Assembly (NCBI GenBank): GCA_001580565.1
Contig: LRBF01000013.1
Coordinates: 1 to 64,000 of the forward strand
DNA: 64,000 nt
From: Caballeronia megalochromosomata
Lineage (GTDB): Bacteria; Pseudomonadota; Gammaproteobacteria; Burkholderiales; Burkholderiaceae
Direction: 5' to 3'
Part shown: positions 44,882 to 54,842 of the stretch, in pieces
How positions within the stretch are numbered: the stretch's first letter is position 1
How the letters are laid out: the number at the start of each line of letters is the position of its first letter
Made by a program: the position numbers and the translations under genes
The notes under the pieces: generated by a model
Databases searched by the model: none
Told to the model about the DNA's origin: nothing
Seen by the model: the letters and a program-made list of their open reading frames with translations, nothing else

Positions 44882-46009
44882 TCAGAGTCCGACGTTCTGA
44901 AACAGGATCGCGAACACGGCGTCCGCGAGGATGACGATGGTGATCGACGTCACGACGGACGTCGTCGTGCCTTCGCCGAGACTCTGCGAATTCGCCTTGA
45001 TGCGAAAGCCGAAATGACACGCCGCGAGCGCAATCAGCATGCCGAACACGACGCCCTTGCCGAGCCCGATCCACAGATTGGCGATCGGCACGACCGACGG
45101 CAGCGAGCGAACGAAGAAGTTCACGTCGATGGACAGCACGAGCTTGGCCGCGAGCGCGCCGCCCGTCAACGCGATGATGTTGGTCCACATGACGAGCAGC
45201 GGCATCGCGATGCCGAGCGCGATCACGCGCGGCAGCACGAGACGTAGGCCGTGCGGGATGCCCATGACCTGCATCGCGTCGAGCTCCTCGGTGACGCGCA
45301 TCACGCCGATCTGCGCGGTGATCGCGGAACCCGAGCGCCCGGCGACGAGAATCGCGGAGAGCACCGGCCCGAGTTCGCGGATCACCGACAGCCCGAGGAT
45401 GTTCACGATGTACTGGTTCGCGCCGAACGCCTGCAACTGCTGCGCGGACAGATAACTGAGCACGATGCCGATCAGAAACGCGACGAGCGCGGTGATCGCG
45501 AGCGCCTGCGCGCCGGCGCTATAGATGTTCGCGGAGATTTCCGTCCACGGAATGCGCTGCGGACGCCGCACGAGCCCGATGAGATCGAGCACGAAGGCGC
45601 CGAACATCGCGAGGCCGCCGTAGAGGTGATCGAAGAAATCGAAGATCACCTGGCCGAGGCGCGTGACGGGATCGACGCGATCGACGGGTTCCGGCTCCTC
45701 GCGCTCGGCGTCGAGCAGCGCGACGCGCTCGAAGATTTCGCGCTGGGTGTCGGACAGCGCGATGGTCGCGGGCATCTTGCGGCCCCAGACGCGCCACAGC
45801 GCCTGACCGCCGACGTGATCGAGCCGCTCGACGGACAACAGATCCCACTGGCTGATCGCCTCGCGCCCGATGGCGCGCAGCCGCCGCGTGACGCCGCTCT
45901 TCGCGCGGTCGCGAGCGAGCGCGAGCGCGGTCCACTGGCCCGAGAGCCGGACCACCTTGCCCTGCTGGCCGGCTTCCACTCTTAGGCGCGGCGGCGTGTC
46001 GAAGTCCAA
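44882..46009 (-). CDS. MCE-system permease (MlaE-like) with N-terminal STAS-like extension
   Basis: About 375 residues. The N-terminal ~120 residues (GKVVRLSGQWTALALARDRA; DLLSVERLDHVGGQALWRVW) form a STAS-like/MlaB-type domain fused to the MlaE permease: ANIYSAGAQALAITALVAFL, SVIRELGPVLSAILVAGRSG with the conserved E-L-G-P motif, ELDAMQVMGIPH and GIPHGLRLVLPRVIAL. The start is uncertain: TTG 46009 (LDFDTPPRLRVEAG) is the best, as no ATG lies near; upstream text is not family-like. First gene of the operon. Confidence 0.9.
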   Translation of the reverse strand: MDFDTPPRLRVEAGQQGKVVRLSGQWTALALARDRAKSGVTRRLRAIGREAISQWDLLSVERLDHVGGQALWRVWGRKMPATIALSDTQREIFERVALLDAEREEPEPVDRVDPVTRLGQVIFDFFDHLYGGLAMFGAFVLDLIGLVRRPQRIPWTEISANIYSAGAQALAITALVAFLIGIVLSYLSAQQLQAFGANQYIVNILGLSVIRELGPVLSAILVAGRSGSAITAQIGVMRVTEELDAMQVMGIPHGLRLVLPRVIALGIAMPLLVMWTNIIALTGGALAAKLVLSIDVNFFVRSLPSVVPIANLWIGLGKGVVFGMLIALAACHFGFRIKANSQSLGEGTTTSVVTSITIVILADAVFAILFQNVGL

Positions 46010-46154
46010 GGATCGATGGCGCGATGAGACGCGGTTAAACGGGAGAGGACATTGTAGCGAAGTGTGTCGCGGCTTATGCCGATCGGATGAATGTTCGCGC
46101 GGACTCGCACTGAGGACACTGGAGATCGGCACGCCACTTCGAAACTTAGCAAAT

Positions 46155-46395
46155 ATGCTAATCTCCCAATCCAGCGCCTGGACGATTACCTATTACGACG
46201 AACTTCTGCGAAACGAAATCGAACGTTTTCCCGAGGACATCCTGTCTGACTATCTCCGACTGATCGCTTTACTGCACGCTCAAGGGAAAGCGAATCGTCA
46301 TGCTTCATTCGTTCATCAAGAAAACGCGGCAGACTCTACTCAAAGACTTGCGAATTGCGCGCAGACGCCTTGAGGAGGTTCAGGAAAATGGCTAA
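46155..46395 (+). pseudogene. HigB/RelE-type toxin, internally deleted
   Basis: From ATG 46155 the text is SAWTITYYDELLRNEIERFP then EDILSDYLRLIALLHAQGK, the N-terminal half of a phage-derived Gp49-like/HigB toxin. At about 46285 sense moves to another frame: GKRIVMLHSFIKKTRQTLLK, then DLRIARRRLEEVQENG, to the stop at 46393-46395. The middle of the toxin (about 35 residues with the usual SRHMGEGLFELR-type core) is missing, and the frame is shifted. The toxin is dead. The antitoxin gene overlaps the end. Confidence 0.75.
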
Positions 46396-46720
46396 GACTC
46401 GAATGCAGCGAGAAATGGAAAGAACGTACAACCCGGTGCCCCATACAAAGGAAGACACCGCCCGGCTTCTCTCCAATCCCAAGGTAAAGGCGGCATACGA
46501 TGCGCTCGAACCGAAGTACTCGGAACTGGAAGTTCTGCTTCTGGCGCGCAAGGAAGCCGGCCTGACGCAAGGTCAGATAGCGGAACGCATGGGCACGACG
46601 GCGTCCGCCGTTGCGCGGCTCGAGGCATCGCTCGCAAGCGAGAAACACTCGCCGTCCGTGGCGACGCTTCGCAAGTATGTGACAGCGTGCGGCAAGACCC
46701 TGCGGATCTCGGTTGTGTGA
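46388..46720 (+). CDS. HigA-type antitoxin (XRE family)
   Basis: 110 residues from ATG 46388. The HTH is GLTQGQIAERMGTTASAVAR, then LEASLASEKHSPSVATLRKY, typical of antitoxins paired with Gp49-like toxins. N-terminal part KEDTARLLSNPKVKAAYDAL is a conserved dimer/toxin-binding segment. It overlaps the end of the broken toxin by 8 bases. Intact, so it survives as an orphan, perhaps still repressing its promoter. Confidence 0.85.
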   Translation: MAKTRMQREMERTYNPVPHTKEDTARLLSNPKVKAAYDALEPKYSELEVLLLARKEAGLTQGQIAERMGTTASAVARLEASLASEKHSPSVATLRKYVTACGKTLRISVV

Positions 46721-46792
46721 CCTTCCGGCACGCGCATCGGAAGCCATCGCCCCGCGCCAAAAAATACCCTCTGCGCCGCTACAATACCCGCC

Positions 46793-47680
46793 ATGAACTC
46801 CTCCCCCTTCGCCCCCGACGCGCCCTGGCGCATCGACCGCACCCGGCTCGCGGCGCTCGCCGAGCGGCCCGCTCGCGACTGGACTATCGACATCGTCGAC
46901 GAAACGGGCTCCACGAACGCCGACCTGATGGAGCAGTTGCGCGCCTCGCGCCTTGACGGCACGCCCGCGCCAATCGCACGCGTCGCGTATTCACAGACCG
47001 CGGGACGCGGACGGCGCGGCCGCGTGTGGCTGGCCGAGCCGGGCAATGCGCTGTTGATGTCGGTCGGCTGCGTGCTGAAGCGGCCGATCGAAGGGCTGTC
47101 GGGTCTGAGTCTCGCCATCGGCACTGCCGTGCTCGATGCGCTCGGGCGTCTGCCGCTCACGGCATCCGCGCGTCCCGCGCTGAAATGGCCGAACGACGTC
47201 CTGCTCGACGACGGCAAGCTCGCAGGCATTCTCATCGAAACCGCGTGGAATACGCCGGAGGCGACGGCGGTCGTGATTGGCATCGGCATGAACCTGCATG
47301 GCGCAGAGCAGCTCGCCGCGCAAGTCGACGATGCCAATCGTCAGGCCGCGCAGTCCGCGCCCGTCGCCGCGCCCGCCGCGCTCGCACGCGCATGGCCCGA
47401 CGCCAATCTCACCGACTCGCTCGCCGCGCTCCTCAACGCGCTCGACGCGGCGCTGCCGCGTTTCGAAGCCGAGGGCTTCAGGCCGTTCCGCCAGCGCTGG
47501 CTCGACGCGCACGCCTGGGCCGGACGCCAGGTCTCGCTGTTCGATCAAGGCATGGAGGTCACGCACGGGATCGCGGCGGGCGTCGACGAGAGCGGCCAGT
47601 TGCTGATCGACGCGCCCGAAGGCCCGCGCACCATTACGACCGGCGAACTCACGCTGCGCCTCGCGAGGGAGCGTCCGTGA
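46793..47680 (+). CDS. birA: BirA, biotin--[acetyl-CoA-carboxylase] ligase
   Basis: A 295-residue biotin ligase without the N-terminal DNA-binding HTH (monofunctional). The biotinyl-AMP loop is [15 protein letters not shown], followed by [17 protein letters not shown] with the catalytic lysine and IGIGMNLHG. It attaches biotin to acetyl-CoA carboxylase. Its stop overlaps the coaX GTG start (GTGA). A TACAAT -10-like hexamer occurs at about 46780, just before the start. Confidence 0.94.
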   Translation: MNSSPFAPDAPWRIDRTRLAALAERPARDWTIDIVDETGSTNADLMEQLRASRLDGTPAPIARVAYSQTAGRGRRGRVWLAEPGNALLMSVGCVLKRPIEGLSGLSLAIGTAVLDALGRLPLTASARPALKWPNDVLLDDGKLAGILIETAWNTPEATAVVIGIGMNLHGAEQLAAQVDDANRQAAQSAPVAAPAALARAWPDANLTDSLAALLNALDAALPRFEAEGFRPFRQRWLDAHAWAGRQVSLFDQGMEVTHGIAAGVDESGQLLIDAPEGPRTITTGELTLRLARERP

Positions 47681-48507
47681 AAGCGCCGGCGAACGAGGCG
47701 CCGTATCTGCTCATCGACGCGGGCAACAGCCGCATCAAGTGGTCGCTCGTCGATGAAACCGGCGCATCGCTGGCGAACGGCGCCTTCGAACACGCGCATC
47801 ACTCGACCACCGCCGATGACGCCGCGCTCGGCGACTGGTCCGAGCTGCCCACGCCCGCGAGCGCATGGATTTCGAACGTCGCGGGCATGCCGGTTCAGAA
47901 CCGCATCCAGCGTCTGATCGACGCGCGCTGGCCGACGCTGCCGCGCACCGTCGTGCGTGCGTGTGCCGAGCAATGCGGCGTGATCAACACCTACGCCGAG
48001 CCTGAGCGCCTCGGCAGCGACCGCTGGGCCGGCATGATCGCCGCGCGCGCCGCATATCCGGGCGAGCATCTGCTCGTCGCGACCTTCGGCACCGCGACGA
48101 CGCTCGAAGCCTTGCGCGCCGACGGCGTGTTCACGGGCGGTCTGATCGCGCCCGGCTGGTCGCTGATGATGGAATCGCTCGGCAGCCACACCGCGCAACT
48201 GCCGACGCTTGACGCCGCATCGGCACGCGAGGCGCTGAATCAGACGCGCAGTCTCTTCGCCACCGACACCGCCGCCGCGCTCTCGGCCGGATGCCTGCTC
48301 GCGCAGGCGAGCCTGATCGAGCGCGCGTGGCGCGACCTGAAAGCGGACTGGCACGCCGACGTCCGGCTCGTGCTCGGCGGCGGCGCTGCACATGAAATCG
48401 CGGGCGCGCTCGACGTGCCGCATACGCGACACGATTCCCTCGTGCTGTCCGGCCTCGCGCTTATCGCGCGCGACGCGACAGCGCGCCACTCATCCTCACT
48501 GATTTGA
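47677..48507 (+). CDS. coaX: CoaX, type III pantothenate kinase
   Basis: 276 residues from GTG 47677. Contains the ATP-binding [12 protein letters not shown] with the catalytic Asp, the substrate motif [20 protein letters not shown], the FGTATT strand and [16 protein letters not shown]. It phosphorylates pantothenate, the first step of coenzyme A synthesis. birA-coaX overlap by four bases is a widespread arrangement in Burkholderiales. Confidence 0.93.
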   Translation: MKAPANEAPYLLIDAGNSRIKWSLVDETGASLANGAFEHAHHSTTADDAALGDWSELPTPASAWISNVAGMPVQNRIQRLIDARWPTLPRTVVRACAEQCGVINTYAEPERLGSDRWAGMIAARAAYPGEHLLVATFGTATTLEALRADGVFTGGLIAPGWSLMMESLGSHTAQLPTLDAASAREALNQTRSLFATDTAAALSAGCLLAQASLIERAWRDLKADWHADVRLVLGGGAAHEIAGALDVPHTRHDSLVLSGLALIARDATARHSSSLI

Positions 48508-48527
48508 TTGACGGACGGAGCCCAGGA

Positions 48528-48767
48528 ATGCTGCGCTGGCTGATCGCCCTTCTGATTCTCGCCAACCTGCTGATGTTCGCGGTCATGCGCGGCATGTTCG
48601 GCCCGCTTCCCGCCGCCGGCGCGCGCGAGCCGCATCACCTGTTACAGCAGGTCCATCCCGAGGCGCTCGCGACACGCCCGCTGAGTCCCGAGGAATCGTT
48701 CGATCAGCCGCGCGTCGGCGGACCGGCGCCTAACGCCAACGTGCAAAGCACGCCGCTCGGGCAGTGA
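48528..48767 (+). CDS. Small inner-membrane protein of unknown function
   Basis: 79 residues: N-terminal membrane helix (MLRWLIALLILANLLMFAVM) then a proline/glutamine-rich periplasmic tail (SPEESFDQPRVGG). It begins 20 bases after coaX on the same strand, so it is probably in that operon. Small proteins in this position often have a SPOR-like tail; here no SPOR motif can be recognised. Ribosome site GGAGCCCAGGA. Confidence 0.7.
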   Translation: MLRWLIALLILANLLMFAVMRGMFGPLPAAGAREPHHLLQQVHPEALATRPLSPEESFDQPRVGGPAPNANVQSTPLGQ

Positions 48768-48780
48768 TCCCGCGCGCGAA

Positions 48781-49263
48781 TCAGGACTGTGCGCGGACCT
48801 TCCTGAGCAGCGCGGTCGTCGATCGATCGTGCTCGAACGCAATGGCGAGCGCCTTGCCGCCCCAGCTACGTACGAGCGCCGATTCCTCCAGCTTGTCCAT
48901 GTCGTAGTCGCCGCCCTTCACGAGCACGTCGGGGTGCAGCGCCTCGATGACCTGCACCGGCGTCGATTCCTCGAACTTCACGACCCAGTCGACGCTTTCC
49001 AGCGCCGCGAGCAGCGCCATGCGATCGTCCTCGCGATTGATCGGGCGATCGTCGCCCTTGCCGAGCGTGCGCACGGACGCATCGCTGTTTACGCCGACGA
49101 TGAGCGTCGCGCCAAGCGCCTTCGCGTCGGCGAGATAGCTCACGTGACCGCGATGAAGAATGTCGAAGACACCGTTGGTGAAAACGACGGGACCGGTGAG
49201 CGTCGGACGACGCGCGGCGAGCGCTTCGCGCGTGATGATCTTGCGTTCGAAAATGGCGGACAT
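48781..49263 (-). CDS. rfaE2: D-glycero-beta-D-manno-heptose 1-phosphate adenylyltransferase (RfaE2/HldE domain II)
   Basis: A 160-residue nucleotidyltransferase: FTNGVFDILHRGHVSYLADA carries the HxGH cytidylyltransferase motif (HRGH), then VGVNSDASVR, FEESTPVQVIEALHPDVLVKGGDYDMDK and ending SWGGKALAIAFEHDRSTTALLRKV. It activates the heptose for LPS inner-core synthesis (ADP-heptose). Burkholderia uses separate kinase and adenylyltransferase genes, and the kinase gene is elsewhere. Confidence 0.92.
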   Translation of the reverse strand: MSAIFERKIITREALAARRPTLTGPVVFTNGVFDILHRGHVSYLADAKALGATLIVGVNSDASVRTLGKGDDRPINREDDRMALLAALESVDWVVKFEESTPVQVIEALHPDVLVKGGDYDMDKLEESALVRSWGGKALAIAFEHDRSTTALLRKVRAQS

Positions 49264-49349
49264 GGTGGCGCTCGTCGCGATGTGCTGAAAGCGCGCATTG
49301 TGCCACGCCGCTTTGCACGCAAATCGAATCGATGCGGACAGAAATGCAA

Positions 49350-49379
49350 ACGGCCCGCCGGTTTTACCCGGCGGGCCGT
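49350..49379 (-). terminator. Terminator hairpin
   Basis: ACGGCCCGCCGG / CCGGCGGGCCGT (49350-49361 and 49368-49379), a perfect 12-base stem. It is 30 bases past the ferritin-like gene stop (minus strand), with weak T-run TTTG after it. Confidence 0.85.
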
Positions 49380-49408
49380 CTCACTTCGAGGCACGAAGGC
49401 CTGAAACC

Positions 49409-50284
49409 TCAGGCCGGCTGCTCGGCGGCCCCGCCCGGCGCGGCTTGCAGACGCAGCGTCACTTCCTTGCGATAGCGATTCAACTCCTGCGCGGTTGCGA
49501 ACGAACGCTCGAACAGAATCGACAGGTTGTGCAGGATGCGCTCGACGACCTTCTTTTCCCAACTGTCGTCGAAGCGGATCTGGTCGTCCAGCCAGCGCTC
49601 GAGCCATTCCGGATCCGGCAGGCGCGACTGCACGGTATCGCGCGGGAAGAGCGCCTGATTCACGTGCAGGTTGGTCGGATGCAGCGGCTTTTCCGTGCGG
49701 CGCGCGGACGCCATCAGCACGCCGATCTTCGCGAACGCTGCGCGCGCGGTGTCGCCCGCATTCGCGAGCGCCTTCTTCATGTAGCGCAGATACGCGCCGC
49801 CGTGGCGGGCTTCGTCGCGCGAAATAGTTTCGTAGATGTGCTTGATGACCGGTTCCGTGTGCCACTCGGCCGCGCGGCGATACCAGTGATTCAGGCGGAT
49901 TTCGCCGCAGAAATGCAGCATGAGCGTTTCGAGCGGCGGCGCCGGATCGAACTCGAAGCGCACCGCGTGCAGTTCCTCTTCGCTCGGCACCATGTCGGGC
50001 TTGAAGCGCCGCAGATACTCCATGAGCACGAGCGAATGCTTCTGCTCCTCGAAAAACCACACGCTCATGAACGCGGAGAAGTCGCTGTCATGATGGTTGT
50101 CACGCAGGAACATTTCGGTTGCGGGAAGAGCGGACCATTCGGTGATCGCGTTCATCTTGATGGTCCTGGCCTGCTCGTCGGTGAGCAGGGACGCATCGAA
50201 TTTGTCCCAGGGAATGTCCTTCTCCATATCCCAGCGGACGGATTCCAGCGATTTATAAAGTTCCGGATAAAGCATGGTGTTCAT
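49409..50284 (-). CDS. Ferritin-like di-iron domain protein
   Basis: 291 residues with two di-iron half-sites: WFFEEQKHSLVLMEYL (ExxH) and YETISRDEARHGGAYL (ExxH), plus helices bearing other Glu residues (NAITEWSALPATEMF). This is the ferritin/acyl-ACP-desaturase fold, also called the ferritin-like domain-containing family in Burkholderia. Substrate unknown. ATG 50284 is used. It lies downstream of a B12-binding MerR gene on the same strand, 394 bases apart. Confidence 0.75.
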   Translation of the reverse strand: MNTMLYPELYKSLESVRWDMEKDIPWDKFDASLLTDEQARTIKMNAITEWSALPATEMFLRDNHHDSDFSAFMSVWFFEEQKHSLVLMEYLRRFKPDMVPSEEELHAVRFEFDPAPPLETLMLHFCGEIRLNHWYRRAAEWHTEPVIKHIYETISRDEARHGGAYLRYMKKALANAGDTARAAFAKIGVLMASARRTEKPLHPTNLHVNQALFPRDTVQSRLPDPEWLERWLDDQIRFDDSWEKKVVERILHNLSILFERSFATAQELNRYRKEVTLRLQAAPGGAAEQPA

Positions 50285-50678
50285 AGTCCACCCCTGATGC
50301 CACTTATGCGACGTTATATCTGTATTGACTTTCGGCCGGGACGTGCGCAAATGCCTGCACGAAAGCAGCCAAGCTTTCAATTTTACGCGGGAATCGGTCG
50401 GCCAAAGACGAAAAGCGACAACACGCGCAAATTTGGCGCTGCGGCAACGCGTCGCGCTCCGCGAAAACACTGCACTTCCCCGTGCAGATGTTGCTGTTGT
50501 GCGTCTTGTTCTACCGTGGGTGAGGAGCGAAACCTGTGCCTGAGGTATGTTCAAGTGGCGCCGAGCCCGCAGCCGGAACTGCGCCGGCCGCGCAGTATGA
50601 CGTGCCCACATGACAGCGATGCGATGCGCACGTCATGCAAGCCTCCGCGCCAAAGCTCGCCGCGGCGAGCCCATCTGA
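50285..50678. other. Intergenic stretch upstream of the ferritin-like gene
   Basis: No gene is supported in 394 bases. A small hairpin CTGCACTTCCCCGTGCAG starts at about 50469. The minus-strand promoter of the ferritin-like gene should be here, possibly a target of the adjacent MerR regulator, but no clear site was identified. Confidence 0.4.
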
Positions 50679-51680
50679 TCATAGCACGGCGGATTGACGC
50701 CAATCCGCGACGGTTTCATCGATCGGGGTCAACCCTGCGATGAGCTGCACGCCGTCGTTCAACCTGCGGCGCAGCGCCGGGCTGCTTCCGCCGATCCAGA
50801 TCCGCACGTGCGGCGGCAGCAGATTGCGCAGGTCGGCCAGGCCGTTCGCGATGGACTGCGCCGGCAACACCGCCGTGAAGGAGAGCGCGACGATATCGAC
50901 GTTATGCGCCGCGACTGCATCGACGATGTCGTGCAGCGGCGTCTGCAGGCCGAGCTGGACGCAATCGCACTCGGACAGCGTGAACATCGCCTCGGCCATC
51001 AGGATGCCGAGACCGTGTCCTTCGCCGGAAAGCGTCGTGAGCAGCACGCGCGGACGGCCGCCGCGCCCGCGCACGGCGTCGGAGAGCGGGCGCATCAGCG
51101 AGCGCAGGGTCGCCTGGATCGCTTCACTGAACAGATGTTCGTGGTAGACCTGCAACGTGCCCGCGGCCCACGCATTGCCGACACGCGCCGACAGCGGCGC
51201 CGCGACGTCCAGCACAAAGCGTTCGAGCCCGTCGCGCGTCGCCCGCTTCAGCAGGCCGAAGCGGAACTCGTCGTAGGCGCTCGCGCGCAACAGCGAAATC
51301 AGATGATCGAGCTCGACGTCCGGCGCGTCCTGGCCGACGCCCGAACTCTCGGCCAGGTGCTGCAGCACCTCGATCGATTGCCCGAGCACCTTGCTCGGCC
51401 GGTGACCCGCGTCGAGCAGGCGCTTGACGAGCCGCAGCTTCGTCACCTGCTCCTGCGGATAGAGGCGCTCGCCGCCGGGCGAACGCATCGGCTGCGGAAA
51501 ACCGTAACGGCGCTCCCAGACACGCAGCGTGTCCTTCGTCAGACCAATTTCCTGGGCGATCGCGCCAATGCCTATTCCTGTCACGCCGGCGGCTGCTGCG
51601 CGTGGCGGAACGGGTTCCGGGAGTTCGTCGCCATCGGAAGCCGGCTCCGAATCGAAGTCTTGTTCTGATGAGTTTGTCAT
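50679..51680 (-). CDS. MerR-family regulator with B12-binding domain (CarH/LitR-like)
   Basis: 333 residues: an acidic non-conserved N-terminus to ~30, MerR HTH IGAIAQEIGLTKDTLRVWER with RYGFPQPMRSPGGERLYPQE (residues ~35-100), a helical cap domain, and a B12-binding Rossmann domain: TLSGEGHGLGILMAEAMF (the ExHxxG cobalamin motif) and IGGSSPALRRRL. This is the architecture of light-responsive CarH/LitR repressors that use adenosylcobalamin. ATG 51680 is used. The target genes are not known; the ferritin-like gene is a candidate. Confidence 0.85.
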   Translation of the reverse strand: MTNSSEQDFDSEPASDGDELPEPVPPRAAAAGVTGIGIGAIAQEIGLTKDTLRVWERRYGFPQPMRSPGGERLYPQEQVTKLRLVKRLLDAGHRPSKVLGQSIEVLQHLAESSGVGQDAPDVELDHLISLLRASAYDEFRFGLLKRATRDGLERFVLDVAAPLSARVGNAWAAGTLQVYHEHLFSEAIQATLRSLMRPLSDAVRGRGGRPRVLLTTLSGEGHGLGILMAEAMFTLSECDCVQLGLQTPLHDIVDAVAAHNVDIVALSFTAVLPAQSIANGLADLRNLLPPHVRIWIGGSSPALRRRLNDGVQLIAGLTPIDETVADWRQSAVL

Positions 51681-51687
51681 GGACAAA
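51673..51687. promoter_or_regulatory. Inverted repeat and GACAAA half-sites before MerR gene
   Basis: TTTGTC-ATG-GACAAA is an inverted repeat covering the start codon of the MerR gene. Further GACAAA half-sites occur at 51745-51750 and 51778-51783. It could be an autoregulatory operator. The TTTGTC motif is only inferred to be bound. Confidence 0.4.
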
Positions 51688-51885
51688 TCGCTTTAAAGAC
51701 ACACGCCGTACGCGACGCAGATTACGTGCCCGACACCTAAGGTGGACAAATTTCTGCGCCGTCGAAGTTTCATCATAGACAAAATCGAAACAGACGTCGG
51801 TGGTGAGATTCGTTTCTGCGACGAATGGACGCGAAATGAAGCGGGACGCGGTCCGATGCGAGCCTGCATCGAAGGATGGAAACGC

Positions 51886-51910
51886 CCGGCGGCGCATTGC
51901 GCGCCGCCGG
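51886..51910 (-). terminator. Terminator-like hairpin after phaM
   Basis: CCGGCGGCGC (51886-51895) pairs with GCGCCGCCGG (51901-51910) around ATTGC. On the minus strand the T-run is short (TTT at about 51880). It lies 14 bases past the phaM stop. Confidence 0.65.
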
Positions 51911-51923
51911 ACAGAAAACGAAC

Positions 51924-52688
51924 TCAGACGGGTTTCTTGCGCGGCGCGGTCTTGCGCGCGCCTGCTTTTTTCGCGGCGGCCTCGGCCTTGTCCTCGGCGC
52001 CGGGCGCCGGTTGCGCGGCGTCGTTTTCGCCGGAAGCGGGCTGCTCGCCTGCCGCACCCGCGGCTTCGAGCGGGCCGGTCATGCCGGGCTGGAGCATCGC
52101 CAGATGCGCGAGCTGATTGAACTGCGATTGCAGCACGTTCCACCAGCCGGTCGGATCGAAGCCGGGCGGCGGCGCGGACGCGTCGCCCGCCGTTTCGTCG
52201 CCTTCAGCCCGCGCTTCGCTCGGGGGCGCTTTTGCGGCTGCCTCCCGCTTCGGCGCCTCCGTTTTCGCCGCGCTGTTCATCGGCCAGCCGGAGGTAGCGG
52301 CCTTCGTGCTCTCGGTCGCCGCGTTCTGCGCATTCTCGACCGATGTCTGCGCAAACGCGCCGAACGCGCGCAGCGTCGCGAGCGTCGCGCGCTGCACTTC
52401 GAGCGCCTGAATCGCCGATTGCAGCATGTTGAGATTGAGCTTCAGCCAGTGCTCGACGGCGCGCATGTCCGTCACGCGCTTGTCGAGCTCTTCGATGTTG
52501 GTGAGCGGAGCGAGCATGTCGGACATCATCGAGAGGGAAGGACCCACGCCCTGCCCGCCGCCCGGCATCGCGGCGGCGAACGGATTCAGGCGCATCAGTT
52601 CCCACATCTTGCCCATCATGTCGGCCTGGCCGAATCCGGGAAAACCGGGAATCGTGTAGGGCGGCGTGCCGCCAGTGTTATCGGTCAT
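51924..52688 (-). CDS. phaM: PhaM-family PHA granule regulatory protein
   Basis: 254 residues. N-terminal [20 protein letters not shown] and the [20 protein letters not shown] helix are characteristic of PhaM; the C-terminal ~120 residues are Ala/Pro/Glu/Lys-rich, ending in a lysine-rich [15 protein letters not shown] that binds DNA. PhaM activates PHA synthase and attaches granules to the nucleoid. It is last in a minus-strand row with the enoyl-CoA hydratase, 40 bases after it. Confidence 0.88.
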   Translation of the reverse strand: MTDNTGGTPPYTIPGFPGFGQADMMGKMWELMRLNPFAAAMPGGGQGVGPSLSMMSDMLAPLTNIEELDKRVTDMRAVEHWLKLNLNMLQSAIQALEVQRATLATLRAFGAFAQTSVENAQNAATESTKAATSGWPMNSAAKTEAPKREAAAKAPPSEARAEGDETAGDASAPPPGFDPTGWWNVLQSQFNQLAHLAMLQPGMTGPLEAAGAAGEQPASGENDAAQPAPGAEDKAEAAAKKAGARKTAPRKKPV

Positions 52689-52728
52689 TCGACTCTCCTT
52701 GTTTTCTTGCGTGTGAGATTCGCGCGGC

Positions 52729-53556
52729 TCAAAACGGCGCGCCGCCCGGAAAATCCGGCGCGCGCCGCTCGCGCAGCGAGCGCATGCCTTCGTGCACATC
52801 CGGGCCCGCAAAGCCCATGAATTCCAGCGCGAGCGACGTATCGAAGGTCGGCCCCGCCGAGCGCAGCCAGTTGTTGAGCGCGTACTTGGTCCAGCGGATC
52901 GCGGTTTGCGAGCCTTGTGCGAGACGATTCGCCACTTCGATCGCCTTCGGCATCAGTTCGTTCTCTTCGACGGCGAGCGACACCAGCCCGATGCGCTCCG
53001 CTTCCTCGCCGCTCACCGGCTCGCACAGCAGCAGATAGTACTTGGCCTTCGCCATGCCGCACAGCAGCGGCCAGACGATCGCCGCGTGGTCGCCCGCCGC
53101 GACGCCGAGCCGCGTGTGCCCGTCGATGATGCGCGCAGACTTCGTCGCGATCGAGATATCCGCGAGCAAACCCGCGACCAGTCCCGCGCCGACCGCGGGG
53201 CCGTGCATCGCGGAGACGATCGGCTTGCCGCAGTTGATCACGTTATAGACGAGATCGCGCGCCTCGCGCCACACGCGCGCGCGCACATCGAAGTCGTTGG
53301 CCATCTCCTCGACGAGCCCGAGATCGCCGCCCGCCGAAAAGCCCTTGCCTTCGCCGCGGATCAGCGCGACGCGCGTCTCGGGATCGCGGTCGATGTCGCG
53401 CCAGATGTCCGCCAGTTCGCGATGCATGTTGGCGTCGGCGGTGGAAAGGTTGCTCTTGTTCGCGCCCGCGCCGGGCATCACCACTTCGAGCACGCCGTGC
53501 GGGTGCCGGCGCAGCTCCAGCGACTTGTAGCTCGCATAGAGAGAGAGATCGCTCAT
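52729..53556 (-). CDS. Enoyl-CoA hydratase/isomerase family protein
   Basis: 275 residues with the crotonase fold: oxyanion-hole segments [17 protein letters not shown] and [20 protein letters not shown], ending [13 protein letters not shown]. Substrate not evident. The first glutamate of classical hydratases is not clear at this alignment, so isomerase or thioesterase is possible. ATG 53556 follows GAGAGAG. It sits with a substrate-binding protein and a FAH-type hydrolase, suggesting aromatic or branched-chain acid catabolism. Confidence 0.85.
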   Translation of the reverse strand: MSDLSLYASYKSLELRRHPHGVLEVVMPGAGANKSNLSTADANMHRELADIWRDIDRDPETRVALIRGEGKGFSAGGDLGLVEEMANDFDVRARVWREARDLVYNVINCGKPIVSAMHGPAVGAGLVAGLLADISIATKSARIIDGHTRLGVAAGDHAAIVWPLLCGMAKAKYYLLLCEPVSGEEAERIGLVSLAVEENELMPKAIEVANRLAQGSQTAIRWTKYALNNWLRSAGPTFDTSLALEFMGFAGPDVHEGMRSLRERRAPDFPGGAPF

Positions 53557-53575
53557 GATCCTGTTCAATGATGAG

Positions 53576-54745
53576 TTAGCGCGGCTGATAGACCCACTTG
53601 CCGTCGCGGATCTCGACCATCACGCGCGCGCGCTGGTCGAGGCCGATGTGATCGTTGGGCGTCATGTTGACCTGCCCGTTGGTGTCGGAAAAATTCTTCG
53701 TGGCTTCGAGCGCATCGCGCAGCGCGCCGCGAAATGCCGGCGTGCCGGGCGCGCCCGCTTTCAGCGCGATCGGCACCGCGCGATTGAGCAGCATGCCCGC
53801 GTCCCACGCATACGAGCCGAACGCCGATACGCTGCCCGCGCCCTGCTTCGCCTCATACAGTTTGATGTATTCGAGCGCGAGACGTTTGGCCGGATGATCG
53901 TCGGGTAACTGAGCAGCGACGAGCACGGGGCTCGCGGGCAGGAACGTGCCATTGCAATCCGCGCCGCATACACGCAGGAAGTCGCGGTTGCCCACGCCGT
54001 GATTGTGATAAACCTTGCCCTTGAAACCGCGCTGCGCGAGCGTCTTCGGCGGCAGCGCCGCGGGCGTGCCGGCCGCGCCGACCACCACTGCATCCGGCTT
54101 TGCCGCGAGAATCTTGAGGATCTGCCCGGTCACGCTCGGATCGGTGCGGTTGAAGCGCTCGTTCGCGACCACGTCGATCTTGTGCAACTGCGCGAACTTC
54201 ACGACTTCGGCATAGAAGGTTTCGCCGAGCGCGTCCGCCTGACCGATGTACGCAAGCGTCTTCACGCCGTGATTGCTCGCGTGCTCGGCGATCGCGGAGG
54301 CCATCATCGCGTCGGTTTGCGGCGTCTTGAAGACCCAGCGGCGCTTGTCATCGACGGGCTCGATGATCTTCGCCGACGACGCGAGCGAGATCATGGGGGT
54401 TTGGCCCTGCGCCACGACATCGATCATCGCGAGCGAGTTCGGCGTGATCGAGGAGCCGATGATCGCATCGACCTGATCTTCGCTGATGAGCTTCTTCGTG
54501 CTTTGCACGGCCTGCGTGGTGTCGGATGCATCGTCGAGCACGATGTAATCGACGGGCTTGCCGCCCATTTCCTTCGGAAGCAGCGCGACGGTGTCACGCG
54601 CGGGAATGCCGAGCGACGCGGCCGGCCCCGTGAGCGACAGCACGAGGCCAATCTTCACGTGCTGCGCTGTCTGCGCGAATGCTGCCGTCGTCGCGGCGAG
54701 CGTGAACGCCGCGCCCGCCAGAAATCGCCACTTGCCTGCCGCCAT
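53576..54745 (-). CDS. Branched-chain-amino-acid-type ABC substrate-binding protein
   Basis: 389 residues with a signal peptide ([18 protein letters not shown]) and the LivJ/Peripla_BP_6 pattern: [60 protein letters not shown] and the late [15 protein letters not shown]. It would bind an amino acid or aromatic acid in the periplasm. No ABC permease genes are adjacent, so it is an orphan here; components may be elsewhere. 19 bases before the enoyl-CoA hydratase gene. Confidence 0.88.
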   Translation of the reverse strand: MAAGKWRFLAGAAFTLAATTAAFAQTAQHVKIGLVLSLTGPAASLGIPARDTVALLPKEMGGKPVDYIVLDDASDTTQAVQSTKKLISEDQVDAIIGSSITPNSLAMIDVVAQGQTPMISLASSAKIIEPVDDKRRWVFKTPQTDAMMASAIAEHASNHGVKTLAYIGQADALGETFYAEVVKFAQLHKIDVVANERFNRTDPSVTGQILKILAAKPDAVVVGAAGTPAALPPKTLAQRGFKGKVYHNHGVGNRDFLRVCGADCNGTFLPASPVLVAAQLPDDHPAKRLALEYIKLYEAKQGAGSVSAFGSYAWDAGMLLNRAVPIALKAGAPGTPAFRGALRDALEATKNFSDTNGQVNMTPNDHIGLDQRARVMVEIRDGKWVYQPR

Positions 54746-54842
54746 CGAAGTCTCCTTTTTTTTGATAGTTCTTTTGCCGCGCGAACGCAGCCCGGCAAAG
54801 TGTAAGACGAGGCTTGCGCACGCCGCATCGGGCGAAACCCGT

